Source: Streptomyces sp. CB01373 (GTDB taxonomy: Bacteria; Actinomycetota; Actinomycetes; Streptomycetales; Streptomycetaceae). From it: a stretch of 64,000 nt of DNA. The position numbers and the translations under genes were made by a program. The stretch spans positions 245,501 through 309,500 of the forward strand of contig NZ_NNBK01000009.1 in assembly GCF_002803075.1 (NCBI RefSeq), written 5' to 3'. Positions 1-8,695 of this stretch are shown in pieces (the stretch's first letter is position 1; each line of letters begins with the position of its first letter). The notes below the pieces were generated by a model that worked only from the letters and a program-made list of their open reading frames with translations, had not been told where the DNA came from and searched no databases.

Positions 1-886
1 CGGCGAGCTGATCCTGGTCACCGCGCCGGTGGCCGGGTCGTACTCCGTGGTGGTCTCCGGGACCGCCTGGCCGAGACCGCCGGTGATCTTGGAGGAGACG
101 GGACGGCCCGCCGCGTCGTACGTGGTCGTGGTCGTCCGGTACACCCCGCCGACCTCGTCCGTGACGGTGGCCGGGTTGCCCCAGCGGTCGTATTCGGTCG
201 TGGTGTTCACCAGCTTGTTCGGCTGCGAGCCGCCGCCGGTGATGTCACCGGCGGGACCGGTCCAGCACACCTGGTCCGCCCACTCGGGACGGCCCTTGCA
301 CCAGCCGGTGCCGGTCGCCGACCAGTACTCGGTGACACGGGTCGCGGCATCGTTGCCCGTCCCGCCCGGGAGCACCTGGTCGGTGACCCGGCCCTGGGAG
401 TCGTACCCCGTCGTGGTGGTGAGGTTCAGACCGCCCGAATCCTTGGTGGTGTACCTGGGCAGACCCTTGGCCCAGTCGTACTGGGTGGTCTCGACCCGCT
501 TCTCGCCCATGACCGAGTAGTAGTCGCGGACCCGGGCGCCGGTGACGGACACGGTGACCTGGTCCTTGACCGTTGCCGTGCCGTCGGTCGGACGGCCCTC
601 GTCGTACTCCTTGACCGTCCACGAGCGGGCCGGGACCGAGGTTCCGGCCTCGACAGGGGATGTCCGCAGCCGCGTCAGGGCTCTTGGGCGTACTCCTGTC
701 GGCTGTCTGCCGGGTCTTCTCCCGGTTGAGTGCCACCGCCTGACCGGTGGTGGCGACCGCCACCGCCGCCTCCGCGGCAAGCACCATCGCGGTCAGGGCC
801 GCGATGTGGGGCAGCAGCCGTCTGCGCCTCTGCGAGGCGACGGCCGACCCCTCCCACTCATCGGTGGGTGGTATTCGCTCTGACAC
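1..886 (-). pseudogene. Disrupted RHS/YD-repeat protein gene (5' part; continues beyond the left edge)
   Basis: The GTG at 886-884 follows an AGAGGG ribosome site and begins a protein with a charged N-terminus, a hydrophobic Ala/Val-rich segment (signal or anchor) and the stretch KSPDAAADIP. At about 655-662 the meaning moves into another frame. From there to base 1 that frame encodes RHS repeats about 20 residues apart (VKEYDEGRPTDG, TTTEYDRWGNPATVTDE, TTTTYDAAGRPVSS) with no stop. The signal-peptide frame carries no repeats beyond the junction. In Streptomyces RHS proteins, as I know them, several hundred residues normally separate DIP from the repeats. I therefore infer an internal deletion that also changed frame, leaving a dead gene. 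RHS proteins are large secreted or wall-associated carriers of C-terminal toxins; any tip would lie outside the window. A sequencing error is the alternative for the frame change, but not for the missing segment. Confidence 0.72.
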
Positions 887-1099
887 GTTCAGTAACCCTC
901 TGTTGTCGTGAGCATGGGCAGCCGTGATCAAAACAGGGTTGGCGCAGCCGAAGAAGTGAAGGCTTCACCAGTTGGGGAGATTCCGCGAAGCCCCTCAACA
1001 CCGCAGGCCGGAGCCGCTGTTGCTGCCCTGCGGGTCCGCCCGGCCCTCCCCGGCAGGTCCATAATCGACCGTTGGTGATCAAGACCGGAGCAGGCAGGG

Positions 1100-2236
1100 A
1101 TGTGGAGCAAAGCGGTAAAGGGCGTGACGGCTCCACCAGGAGCGCGGGTCGCAGCGGGCGCGCTGGCCGTGGTGGTGATCGGATCACTGGGGCTGGTGGC
1201 GCTGGATGTCGCCGCTTCGCCGTTCCACCGGCGCACGGTCACCGCCGGTCTGACCGTGCTGGTGCTGACGCCGGCTGTTCTGCTCGGCCAGTACGCGCCT
1301 CCGCCCTACCGGCTGCCGTACCGCTGGAGGTGGGTCCTGCTGCTGGTGCAGGCCGTGCTCACCTACGTGCCCATCGTGGTCTTCCAGCACCGGTGGTTCA
1401 CTCTGCTCGGCTTCCTCGCCGGCGCCGTGATGCTCACTCTTCCTCCGGCCAACTCCGTTCCCGTCGCCCTGGCGGTCGTCGCCAGCGGACCGCTGCTCAT
1501 CCACACGGGCGTGGTCGACAGCAGCCGCGGTTCACTGGTCGCTCTGCTCAGTGCGACGATCACGGCGAGCACGGTCTTCGCGGTCACCCATCTCGCCCTG
1601 CTCTCCTCGCGGTTGTACGGCAGCAAGGAGCAGACGGCCCGGCTCGCCGAGCAGCGCGCCCAGGCACGTATGCGCCATGACCTGCACGATCTGGTGGGGT
1701 CGTCGCTGGTGGCCATCGCGATGCGGGCGGAGAACACCCTGCGCGCGGACGCCTCCGCCGAGTCCGCCAGGGCGGCGCTGACCGAGGTCGTCGAGCTGGC
1801 CCGGCGGACACAGGAGGACGTACGGCTCATCAGCAGCCCCGGGGCGCCCCGCTCGCTGGCCGACGAGTTCGCCCGGGCGCAGCGGCTGTTGACCACCTCG
1901 GGGATCGGGGTGCACGCCTCGCTGCCACCGCGCCTCGAACTGGACGACGCGGTGACGGAGTGCCTGCGGTCGGTGCTCCACGAGGCGGTGGGCAACCTGC
2001 TGGAGCACAGCCGTGCCACGTTCTGCGAGATCGAGCTCCACGCCGACCCGGACGACATCCGCCTGACCGTCCGCAACGACGGCGTCCCCACCGGCTCGCC
2101 CCCGCCCTCCGCCGCCCCCGGCCGCGGCACGGGCCTGGCCGGCCTCAGAGGCCGGGTGGTCGCCCTCGGCGGAACCCTCCGCACCACCCCGGAGGACCGA
2201 ACCTTCTCCGTGACAGCCACCCTGCCCCTGCCCTGA
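1100..2236 (+). CDS. Orphan NarL/DesK-type membrane sensor histidine kinase
   Basis: This is a 378-residue protein with about five hydrophobic segments between residues 18 and 170, then a cytoplasmic kinase. The HisKA_3 dimerisation motif MRHDLHDLVGSSL lies at 191-203; His196 is the likely phospho-acceptor. The ATP-binding N-box HEAVGNLLEHS lies at 294-304 and the glycine-rich box GRGTGLAGLRGR at 341-352. The ATG at 1100 is preceded by GGAG. Such kinases phosphorylate LuxR/NarL-type response regulators, but none lies next to it, so it is an orphan here. The input is unknown because the sensor part is only membrane helices with short loops. Downstream, a convergent small gene pair begins only 21 bases away. 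Confidence 0.9.
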   Translation: MWSKAVKGVTAPPGARVAAGALAVVVIGSLGLVALDVAASPFHRRTVTAGLTVLVLTPAVLLGQYAPPPYRLPYRWRWVLLLVQAVLTYVPIVVFQHRWFTLLGFLAGAVMLTLPPANSVPVALAVVASGPLLIHTGVVDSSRGSLVALLSATITASTVFAVTHLALLSSRLYGSKEQTARLAEQRAQARMRHDLHDLVGSSLVAIAMRAENTLRADASAESARAALTEVVELARRTQEDVRLISSPGAPRSLADEFARAQRLLTTSGIGVHASLPPRLELDDAVTECLRSVLHEAVGNLLEHSRATFCEIELHADPDDIRLTVRNDGVPTGSPPPSAAPGRGTGLAGLRGRVVALGGTLRTTPEDRTFSVTATLPLP

Positions 2237-2257
2237 CACCACCGCCGGCGCAGGGCC

Positions 2258-2584
2258 TCACTGCCAGAAGACCTCTTCCACGACGATCTGTGGATCCTCT
2301 ACGCGCTGCACGAAGGTGTACCTCATCCATCCATGACCGCTGTCGAAGTAGAGGATGCGGGGCCCTTTGGGGTCACTTGACCTCGCGGGTTCGACACGCA
2401 TGCCCTCGGGCAGGCCGACATCGGCGTCGATGCCTCGGAAGTAGGGGTCCGTCGCCGTGACCAGTTCGGCGCGTGCAGTGTCGATCGCCTTACGGACGTG
2501 CTCGGGGAGCGCGTCTCGTGCGGCTTGGGCCTTGAGCGTCCAGTCCATCTGCCACGGCGGTCCCATGAACCCCTCGTGCGTCAC
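2258..2584 (-). CDS. Putative RelE/ParE-fold toxin-like small protein
   Basis: This is a 108-residue protein. An N-terminal helical part (KAQAARDALPEHVRKAIDTA) is followed by a predicted beta-rich C-terminus with WMRYTFVQR and IVVEEVFW, the layout of RelE/ParE-type toxins (helices, then a sheet with basic residues). The GTG start at 2584 overlaps the stop of the upstream gene as GTGA, so the two are translationally coupled, typical of antitoxin-toxin pairs. The family assignment rests on fold pattern and context, not on a clear catalytic signature. It could equally be an uncharacterised partner protein. Confidence 0.5.
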   Translation of the reverse strand: MTHEGFMGPPWQMDWTLKAQAARDALPEHVRKAIDTARAELVTATDPYFRGIDADVGLPEGMRVEPARSSDPKGPRILYFDSGHGWMRYTFVQRVEDPQIVVEEVFWQ

Positions 2585-2928
2585 TGACCCGGCTCCGTCC
2601 GGGCCGCCGAGTAACGGATGTTGGAGGCTTCCTCGAGGAGCGCTCTGGCTTCGGCGGCGTTGGTGCACTCGTGGGCCGCCCGGTGTTCGAGGTCAGTGAC
2701 GTGCGCGTCCAGTTCCGGGTCACGGGCGATGGCGTACTCGCCCCACCAGCGTGCCATGAACGCCGGCACGGTGGAGACGTCGTAGGCGTCCGCGACGTAC
2801 CGCTTCCAGTGAGCGTCGAAGTCCGGCAGCAGCTTCGGCGCGTGCTGCGCGATCGCGGCCCGCAGAGCTTTCGGATTCCGGTCCGGCATGGGCGGGACAC
2901 CCGGCGTGTGTGAGGCGGCTGTCGTCAT
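2581..2928 (-). CDS. DUF6247-like protein, putative antitoxin
   Basis: This is a 115-residue soluble protein. The core PKALRAAIAQHAPKLLPDF, the central FMARWW and the Arg/Glu-rich C-terminal helix match the DUF6247 pattern common in Streptomyces next to small RelE-like genes. The ATG at 2928 has a good GGAGG six bases upstream. Upstream in-frame sequence to 3174 runs into the tmRNA gene and is not coding. It is the first gene of a two-gene unit and its stop overlaps the next start. The antitoxin role is inferred from order (smaller or acidic partner first) and coupling; no DNA-binding motif is obvious. Confidence 0.6.
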   Translation of the reverse strand: MTTAASHTPGVPPMPDRNPKALRAAIAQHAPKLLPDFDAHWKRYVADAYDVSTVPAFMARWWGEYAIARDPELDAHVTDLEHRAAHECTNAAEARALLEEASNIRYSAARTEPGQ

Positions 2929-3005
2929 CGATCCTCCGGAGCAGCGCGAGGCGTACGGGGCGCTATGTCTCACACCGTACCGCCCGAAGCGCCGCCCTCG
3001 ACGAC

Positions 3006-3039
3006 AAAGGCCCCGCCGCTTGGTAGCGGCGGGGCCTTT
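3006..3039 (-). terminator. Strong hairpin terminator downstream of ssrA
   Basis: A perfect 15-bp stem (AAAGGCCCCGCCGCT and its complement) closes on a TGGT loop, 42 bases past the 3' end of tmRNA. It separates ssrA from the DUF6247 gene on the same strand. Confidence 0.85.
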
Positions 3040-3080
3040 CCCGCATGGGTGATGAAGGAGGCTCGGGAGCCTCCCGATCG

Positions 3081-3476
3081 TGGAGATGGCGGGAATCGAA
3101 CCCGCGTCCAACGGTGCGGAATCAGGGCTTCTCCGTGCGCAGTCCGCTTCGATTTTCTCGGCCCCGGAGATCACGCGGACAAGTCTCCGACGGGCTCAGT
3201 CACTGTTAGGTTTCCCTCTTCACCCCGTGACCGGGATCAAGGTTTAGTCCCCTAGCTGATGCCAGGATCCGGGTCGGGAACAGCCCCGGGCTGACACTCC
3301 CTTTGTAGGAGGCTCGCTCTGCTACCTGAGATCAGGCAGCGAGGGCGAAGGCCTGCTGGGAGGAATCGCGCTTGGTGTTGGCGATTATTTTTTCGGCCTG
3401 TGGTTTACGAGATCATGGCCGCTTCCTCGACACGCTTCCCCTGCTTCGACAACCGCTGTCGAAACCGATCATCCCC
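3081..3476 (-). ncRNA. ssrA: tmRNA (transfer-messenger RNA)
   Basis: The RNA of about 396 nt starts at 3476 with GGGGATGATCGGTTTCGACA and ends with the T-arm GGGTTCGATTCCCGCC and acceptor strand CATCTCC plus discriminator A. GGGGATG pairs with CATCTCC. The resume frame at 3382-3332 encodes ANTKRDSSQQAFALAA followed by TGA, the known Streptomyces degradation tag. The encoded bases after the discriminator are CGA, so the terminal CCA must be added enzymatically. It rescues stalled ribosomes together with SmpB, whose gene lies just upstream on the same strand. Confidence 0.97.
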
Positions 3477-3491
3477 ATGTTGATTTTTCAA

Positions 3492-3508
3492 AACCCCTCT
3501 GCGAGGGG
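3492..3508 (-). terminator. Hairpin with T-rich tail between smpB and ssrA
   Basis: On the minus strand CCCCTC-GCA-GAGGGG is followed directly by TTTTG and A/T-rich sequence. A second small hairpin (GCACCG/CGGTGC, 3513-3530) precedes it. This fits an intrinsic terminator for smpB and suggests ssrA has its own promoter close to 3485. Confidence 0.55.
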
Positions 3509-3595
3509 ATCCGCACCGGCCTCGCGGTGCTGATGTCATCGTACGTGACCAACGCAGGTCCGTGCCAGCGTATTCCCCGCGTCCCGGGCCCGCCG

Positions 3596-4075
3596 TTACG
3601 CCCGCTGCCTGCGGCGCGCCGCCGACACCGCGCGGTCCGTCTCGCGGCGGTCCTGCTTCTCGCGGAGCGTCTGCCGCTTGTCGTACTCCTTCTTGCCCTT
3701 CGCCAGCGCGATCTCGACCTTGGCCCGGCCGTCCTTGAAGTACAGCGCCAGGGGGATGATCGTGTGCCCCGTTTCCTGGGACTTCGACTCCAGCTTGTCG
3801 ATCTCCTCCCGGTGCAGCAGCAGCTTCCGCTTGCGGCGGGCGCTGTGGTTGGTCCAGGTGCCCTGGCTGTACTCGGGCACGTGCACGTTGTGCAGCCACG
3901 CCTCGTGCCCGTCGAGCTGCACGAAGCCGTCGACCAGCGACGCCCGCCCCTGACGCAGCGACTTCACCTCGGTCCCCATCAGCACCAGACCGGCCTCGTA
4001 GGTGTCGATGATGAGGTAGTCGTGCCGCGCCTTCTTGTTCTGCGCGATCAGCTTGCGCCCTTTTTCCTTAGCCAT
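3596..4075 (-). CDS. smpB: SsrA-binding protein SmpB
   Basis: This 159-residue protein has the complete SmpB family pattern: NKKARHDY near residue 15, [18 protein letters not shown], the central [11 protein letters not shown], and a basic tail ending [17 protein letters not shown] that enters the ribosomal mRNA channel. It delivers tmRNA to stalled ribosomes. I chose the ATG at 4075 (MAKEKGRK) over one four codons upstream because family members start there. It sits between an S41 protease gene and ssrA, all on the same strand. Confidence 0.97.
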   Translation of the reverse strand: MAKEKGRKLIAQNKKARHDYLIIDTYEAGLVLMGTEVKSLRQGRASLVDGFVQLDGHEAWLHNVHVPEYSQGTWTNHSARRKRKLLLHREEIDKLESKSQETGHTIIPLALYFKDGRAKVEIALAKGKKEYDKRQTLREKQDRRETDRAVSAARRRQRA

Positions 4076-4165
4076 AGTGCCGTCCATTTTGGCACTACGC
4101 GGGGGGTGTGCGGAAAGCGTATTAAGGGGTGTGCCCGCCGGGCCGGGACAGGGACCGGGCCTGGG

Positions 4166-5338
4166 CTAGGACGCCTCGCCCAGGCCCGTCAGGACCGTCT
4201 GCGCGCGCCGCAGCCCGTCCTGCCCGGCATCCAGGTCGGGGGTGATGCCGTGGCCGTCCACGGCGTGCCCGCCGGGGGTGCGGTAGTGCCCGACCGTGAG
4301 CTCGGCGACCGAGCCGTCGGGCAGCCGGCTCGGCATCTGCACCGAGCCCTTGCCGAAGGTGCGGGAGCCGACGACGACCGCGCGGCCGCGGTCCTGGAGG
4401 GCGCCGGTGAGCAGTTCGGCCGCGCTCATCGTGCCGCCGTCGACGAGCACGACCAGGGCCCGGGCGGTGTCCCCGCCGGAGCCGGCGTGCAGGGCGCGCT
4501 GGTCGCCGACGACGTCGTAGGTGGCGACCAGGCCGCCGTCGAGGAAGGCGGAGGCGGTGGTGACGGCCTCGGTGACCAGGCCGCCGGAGTTGCCGCGCAG
4601 GTCGAGGACGATCCCGCCGGCGGCCGGGGACCGGCGTACGGCGGTGCGGACCTTCTCGCCCACGCCCTTCGAGAACGCGGCGATCTTGATGACGGTCACG
4701 CCGTCCGCCGACCGCCGTACCGTCACCGGGTCCGTCGACAGGCGGGCCCGCAGCAGCGTCCGGCTCCACACGCGCTTGCCGCGTTGCAGGCCCAGGGTCA
4801 CGGGGGTGCCGGCGGGCGCGTCCTCGGCGTCGCCCCGCAGCAGCGCGACCACCTCGGTGACCGGAAGACCGTCGGTCCGCTCGCCGTCGACGCTGCGCAG
4901 CCGGTCGCCCCGGCGGATGCCGGCGGCCGCCGCGGGCGAGCCCGCCTGGACCCTCGCCACCTCGACCCGGCCGTCCCGCCGGCGCCGCGTCGACAGCCCG
5001 ACGCCGGTGTACTGGCCGTCCAGGGCCTCCTGGAACTCCTCGTACTCGCCTCGGGAGTAGACGGCTCCCCAGCGGTCGCCGCTGCGGCTCACGGCGCGTT
5101 CGGCGGCCTGCATGGGGGATTCGCCGTCGGCCATGGCCTCCGCCGCCGCCCGGGTCACTTCCTCGGGCCGGCCGGCGGGCGGGGCCGAACGGAACTGGTC
5201 CGGAAGGGACTTGCGGTCGTCATGGCCTGGCAGGGAGCCCGTCACCGCGCCCGCCACCAGCACGCTCGCGAAAACCAATGTCAGGGCGGCCCCGGCGCGG
5301 CCGCGGCGGGGCTGGCGAAACAGGTCACGGCCTGACAT
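4166..5338 (-). CDS. S41-family C-terminal processing protease (Prc/CtpA type)
   Basis: This is a 390-residue protein with an N-terminal basic stretch and one hydrophobic segment (residues 16-35), probably a membrane anchor exposing the rest outside. A PDZ domain spans roughly 95-180 (GVGLSTRRR, AAAAGIRRGDRLRSVDG). The S41 core follows, with DLRGNSGG, the serine in GTMSAAEL (about residue 305) and the lysine in TFGKGSVQ (about 330), which form the catalytic dyad. The family cleaves proteins from their C-terminus in the envelope. Its place between ftsX and smpB is the usual Streptomyces order. The ATG at 5338 is preferred over an earlier one at 5410, which would run into the ftsX end. Confidence 0.93.
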   Translation of the reverse strand: MSGRDLFRQPRRGRAGAALTLVFASVLVAGAVTGSLPGHDDRKSLPDQFRSAPPAGRPEEVTRAAAEAMADGESPMQAAERAVSRSGDRWGAVYSRGEYEEFQEALDGQYTGVGLSTRRRRDGRVEVARVQAGSPAAAAGIRRGDRLRSVDGERTDGLPVTEVVALLRGDAEDAPAGTPVTLGLQRGKRVWSRTLLRARLSTDPVTVRRSADGVTVIKIAAFSKGVGEKVRTAVRRSPAAGGIVLDLRGNSGGLVTEAVTTASAFLDGGLVATYDVVGDQRALHAGSGGDTARALVVLVDGGTMSAAELLTGALQDRGRAVVVGSRTFGKGSVQMPSRLPDGSVAELTVGHYRTPGGHAVDGHGITPDLDAGQDGLRRAQTVLTGLGEAS

Positions 5339-5406
5339 GGCGGTGAGTCTAGGACAACGCCCGGAGGCCGCACGGTTGCTCGACCGTACGACCTCTTTGG
5401 CGTGCG

Positions 5407-6324
5407 TCACACCTTCAGGTACTTGCGCAGCGCGAAGAACCCGGCCAACGCCGGCATCAGCACGCTCGTCGCGAGGATGAGCGGCAGCTTGGTCAGCACC
5501 GCGTCCCAGCCGATGAAGTTGATCAGATTCAGCTTCTCGGACAGGGCGAGACCGTGGTCGATGATGAAGTACCGCGCGGTGACCAGGAATCCGCAGGCGA
5601 CCCCGCCCCCGATCAGTCCGGCGACCGCCGCCTCCATGATGAACGGCGCCTGGATGTAGAAGCCGGAGGCGCCCACCAGACGCATGATCCCGGTCTCACG
5701 CCTGCGGCTGAACGCCGAGACGCGCACGGTGTTGACGATCAGCATCAGCGCCACGACCAGCATGAGTGACATCACCGCGCGCGCGGCCCAGTTCATGCCG
5801 TTCAGCAGCCCGAAGAGGTTGTCCAGGATGCCCTTCTGGTCCTGCACGGCGTACACGCCGTCGCGGCCGTTGAAGGCGCTCGCGATGACCTTGTACTGCT
5901 CCGGGTTCTTCAGCTTGATCCGGTACGACTCCTGCATCTGGTCCGGCGTGATGGTGTTGGCCAGCGGGGTGTCGCCGAACTGCTCCTGGTAGTGCTTGTA
6001 CGCCTCGTCCTGGGACTCGTAGGTGACGTCCTCGACCACCGACATCTTCTTCAGGTCGGCCAGGATCGTCTTCTTCTGGTCCTCGGTGACCGCGCCCTTG
6101 GCGCAGTTGGCGTCGCTCTGGGCGTTGCTCTTGTTGCAGAAGTAGATCGAGACGTTGATCTTGTCGTACCAGTAGCCCTTCATCTGGTTGACCTGGTCGC
6201 TCATGAGGAGCGACCCGCCGAACAGGGCGAGCGACAGGGCGACGGAGACGATGACGGCGAAGGTCATCGTCAGATTGCGACGAAGACCGACACCGATCTC
6301 CGACAGGACGAACTGGGCGCGCAT
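5407..6324 (-). CDS. ftsX: Cell-division ABC transporter permease FtsX
   Basis: This is a 305-residue protein. TM1 lies near residues 20-45. A large extracytoplasmic loop (about 45-180) contains two cysteines (YFCNKSNAQSDANC), followed by three more TM helices in the FtsX fold (MLVVALMLIVNTVRVSAFSRRRETGIMRLVG). FtsX works with FtsE to activate cell-wall hydrolases at division. It lies 33 bases downstream of ftsE. Confidence 0.96.
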   Translation of the reverse strand: MRAQFVLSEIGVGLRRNLTMTFAVIVSVALSLALFGGSLLMSDQVNQMKGYWYDKINVSIYFCNKSNAQSDANCAKGAVTEDQKKTILADLKKMSVVEDVTYESQDEAYKHYQEQFGDTPLANTITPDQMQESYRIKLKNPEQYKVIASAFNGRDGVYAVQDQKGILDNLFGLLNGMNWAARAVMSLMLVVALMLIVNTVRVSAFSRRRETGIMRLVGASGFYIQAPFIMEAAVAGLIGGGVACGFLVTARYFIIDHGLALSEKLNLINFIGWDAVLTKLPLILATSVLMPALAGFFALRKYLKV

Positions 6325-6357
6325 GGCGTCTGGTCAAGCCTTTCCGTCGTGGACTGG

Positions 6358-7047
6358 TCAGTGCTGGTAGCCGTAGACGCCGCGCGCCTGGTCGCGGACG
6401 AGACGGCCCTTCTCCAGCTCGATGACGCGCTTGCGCATCTGGTCCACAATGTTCTGGTCGTGGGTCGCCATCACCACGGTGGTGCCCGTCCGGTTGATGC
6501 GGTCGAGCAGCTTCATGATGCCGACGGAGGTCTGCGGGTCGAGGTTGCCGGTCGGCTCGTCGCAGATGAGCAGCTTGGGCCGGTTGACGAAGGCGCGCGC
6601 GATGGCGACGCGCTGCTGCTCACCACCGGACAGCTCGCCCGGCCTGCGCTCCTCCTTGCCGCCGAGCCCGACGAGGTCGAGCACCTGCGGCACGGACTTG
6701 CGGATCTCGCCCTTGGACTTGCCGATGACCTCCTGCGCGAAGGCCACGTTCTCCGCGACCGTCTTGTTGGGCAGGAGGCGGAAGTCCTGGAAGACCGTGC
6801 CGAGCTGGCGGCGGATCTGCGGGACCTTCCAGTTGGAGACGCGTGCGAGGTCCTTGCCCAGGACGTGCACCTGACCGTGGCTGCACCGCTCCTCGCGGAG
6901 GATCAGCCGCAGGAAGGTGGACTTTCCGGAGCCGGAGGACCCCACGAGGAACACGAACTCACCCTTCTCCACCTCCAGGGTCACTTCCCTGAGGGCTGGG
7001 TGGGTCTGCTTGGGGTAGACCTTGGAGACACTGTCGAATCGGATCAC
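6358..7047 (-). CDS. ftsE: Cell-division ATP-binding protein FtsE
   Basis: This 229-residue ABC ATPase carries Walker [14 protein letters not shown] (about 36-48), the signature [14 protein letters not shown], Walker [13 protein letters not shown] and the switch His in MATHDQN. It is the cytoplasmic partner of FtsX and first gene of the ftsE-ftsX run. A 280-bp region upstream holds the divergent promoters for ftsE and the small gene at 7328. Confidence 0.97.
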   Translation of the reverse strand: MIRFDSVSKVYPKQTHPALREVTLEVEKGEFVFLVGSSGSGKSTFLRLILREERCSHGQVHVLGKDLARVSNWKVPQIRRQLGTVFQDFRLLPNKTVAENVAFAQEVIGKSKGEIRKSVPQVLDLVGLGGKEERRPGELSGGEQQRVAIARAFVNRPKLLICDEPTGNLDPQTSVGIMKLLDRINRTGTTVVMATHDQNIVDQMRKRVIELEKGRLVRDQARGVYGYQH

Positions 7048-7327
7048 GGATGCACCACGGATCGCCGGGGGTAGATGAGCGTGACCTTACGCGAACCGGG
7101 GAGGGGTGCGCAGTCGCCGGTCAGGGTTGGGTGTGGGTTGTGTGTTTTTGTGCGGGGCATATTCTCGCGGAGCCGGTACCGCGAGGATTCGGTGCGGGGC
7201 CCGTGCGGGGCCCGCGTTTGTGGAGCGACCCGCGCGCCGTCCCGGCGAACCTGGCATTGTGGGGGAGGGAACGTTCACGCGCGCGTGGGCGTTGACTGAG
7301 TAGGACCGGTGCAAGGAGGGCGAGCGC

Positions 7328-7519
7328 ATGACGTACGACCGGCTGGTGTGCGCGAACTGCGCGGCGCCCGTGAACGAGGGCCGGTGCCCCGTGTGCCGTG
7401 CGAACCGCGAGCGGCTGCAGCAGGAGAACTTCCTCTCGGGGCTGAACCCGATGACGCTGGTCGCGCTGCTGGTGGTACTGATCGCCGCGGTGGCGCTGCT
7501 GGCCCACCAGACGGTGTAG
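7328..7519 (+). CDS. Small zinc-ribbon plus transmembrane protein, unknown function
   Basis: This is a 63-residue protein. Two CxxC pairs (CANC at 8-11, CPVC at 20-23) form a zinc-ribbon-like knuckle, followed by a polar linker and a single C-terminal TM helix (about 42-60). A strong AAGGAGG lies seven bases before the ATG. I know of similar small proteins across Streptomyces but no assigned role. It is transcribed away from ftsE and ends at a strong terminator. Confidence 0.8.
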   Translation: MTYDRLVCANCAAPVNEGRCPVCRANRERLQQENFLSGLNPMTLVALLVVLIAAVALLAHQTV

Positions 7520-7546
7520 GGCGCATCCCGAGGACGCGAGACGCGA

Positions 7547-7577
7547 AGGGGCCCGGAGCTTGCCGCTCCGGGCCCCT
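7547..7577 (+). terminator. Hairpin terminator after the small zinc-ribbon gene
   Basis: A perfect 13-bp stem (AGGGGCCCGGAGC and complement) with loop TTGCC lies between two convergent genes, so it may act in both directions. Confidence 0.8.
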
Positions 7578-7636
7578 CGTCGTTCACTCAGCCGTACGCG
7601 CGTGTGTACCTACCGTGCGTACGTCGCCGACCACGC

Positions 7637-8377
7637 TCAGGCAGCGGCGCCGCCGCGGCCCTCCATCAGGCGCGGCAGGAACCGGAAGCCGATACCGCCG
7701 GCGATCATCGTGGCGGCGCCGACCAGCAGGAACGTGGTCTCCGCCGCACCGGTCTCGGCGAGCTCCTGGCCGTTGCCCTGCGCGGACGGGTTGCTGTCCG
7801 AGCCGGTCTCGGTCAGCGCCGAGGAGCCCTGCTCCTGCGGGACGGTGTTGTTGCCGCCGCCGTTGGGGGTGGTGCCGCCGGTGGAGCCGCCGTTGCCGCC
7901 GCCGTTACCGCCGGTGGAGCCGCCGTTGCCACCGGTGGAGCCGCCGTTACCGCCGGTGGAACCACCGTTACCGCCGGTGGAACCACCGTTGTTGCCACCG
8001 TTGCCACCGGTGGAACCACCGTTGCCGCCGCCGGTCTCATTACCGCCGGTCTCGTTACCCCCGGTCTCGTTACCCCCGGTCTCATTACCGCCGGTCTCGT
8101 TACCCCCGGTCTCATTACCGCCGGTCTCATTACCGCCGGTCTCGTTACCCCCGGTCTGGCCGCCGTTCTCGCCCTCACAGACGCCGACGACGTCGCAAGG
8201 GTCGGTCGGGTCTTCGTCGCCCACGGACGCGACCGCCTTGATGCCGGTGCCGCCGACGCCGGCGCTGACACCGAGGTCGAGGGCCGAGGCCGCGCCCGCG
8301 GCGGTCAGCGAGGCGCCGGCGGCGATCACGGCACCGGCCGCGATGCGCGCGACACGAACCCGCGTCTTCTTCGTCAT
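7637..8377 (-). CDS. LAETG-type sortase substrate with NETGG repeats
   Basis: This is a 246-residue secreted protein. Residues 1-33 are a signal peptide (MTKKTRVRVA, then a hydrophobic Ala-rich core and SAL). A short unique part has two cysteines (61 and 67) that could pair. Eight tandem NETGG units (78-117) and Gly/Ser/Thr-rich GGSTGGNG units (118-170) follow. The C-terminus has the sorting signal LAETG (206-210), a hydrophobic helix and a basic tail FRFLPRLMEGRG. LAxTG is the motif used by class E sortases of Streptomyces. A second motif-like LTETG lies at 188-192. It probably projects from the cell wall; the ligand or role is unknown. No sortase gene lies nearby. Confidence 0.88.
   Translation of the reverse strand: MTKKTRVRVARIAAGAVIAAGASLTAAGAASALDLGVSAGVGGTGIKAVASVGDEDPTDPCDVVGVCEGENGGQTGGNETGGNETGGNETGGNETGGNETGGNETGGNETGGNETGGGNGGSTGGNGGNNGGSTGGNGGSTGGNGGSTGGNGGSTGGNGGGNGGSTGGTTPNGGGNNTVPQEQGSSALTETGSDSNPSAQGNGQELAETGAAETTFLLVGAATMIAGGIGFRFLPRLMEGRGGAAA
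7868..8146 (-). repeat. In-gene tandem repeats (15-bp units coding NETGG, then GGSTGGNG units)
   Basis: Eight near-identical 15-bp units occupy 8027-8146 and about five longer Gly-Ser-Thr units occupy 7868-8026. Near identity at DNA level suggests recent slippage and probable length variation between strains. Confidence 0.85.
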
Positions 8378-8695
8378 ATGGTTGCTACCCCCAGTAGCTG
8401 AATCGTCTTCGAGCGGCGCGCGGGGCAGTGATCGACGGGGGTGGTTGGCGCAGTGCAGATCCCCCCGGTTCACATGCGCCCCAGAAATGCGCATGCCACG
8501 CTTCACCTTTGCCGCTTTTTGAAGGACCGTCAAGGTCGTTGCGGGCGCGATGTCCAACTGTGCGCTGTTTGCACGTGGTTGAAGTATGTGAGCGTGACGT
8601 AAAACCCGGACATCGGGCAATAGAAAAGGCAACTGCCGCTGGAAGAGCGGCAGTTGCCTTGTCGACAAAGAGTCTGCTTGCGGTGTCCCGGGCTG
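8378..8695. other. Intergenic region between prfB and the LAETG gene
   Basis: This 318-base stretch holds the prfB terminator (8626-8660) and the upstream region of the LAETG-protein gene. A/T content is raised near 8505-8540 and 8575-8625. I recognise no specific operator. Confidence 0.6.
8626..8660 (-). terminator. prfB terminator hairpin
   Basis: A perfect 15-bp stem (AAGGCAACTGCCGCT and complement) with loop GGAAG lies 36 bases after the prfB stop codon. Confidence 0.85.

Noticed and set aside
3081..3110. tRNA-like 3' half (GGGTTCGATTCCCGCC)
   Set aside because: It is the tRNA-like end of tmRNA, not a separate tRNA gene; no matching anticodon arm exists.
6440..6455. DnaA-box-like TGGTCCACA in ftsE
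   Set aside because: Single, one mismatch, inside conserved coding sequence; no second box nearby.
7868..8146. Regularly spaced repeats as a CRISPR array
   Set aside because: Units are contiguous 15-bp codon repeats with no spacers and lie in a clear secreted-protein gene.
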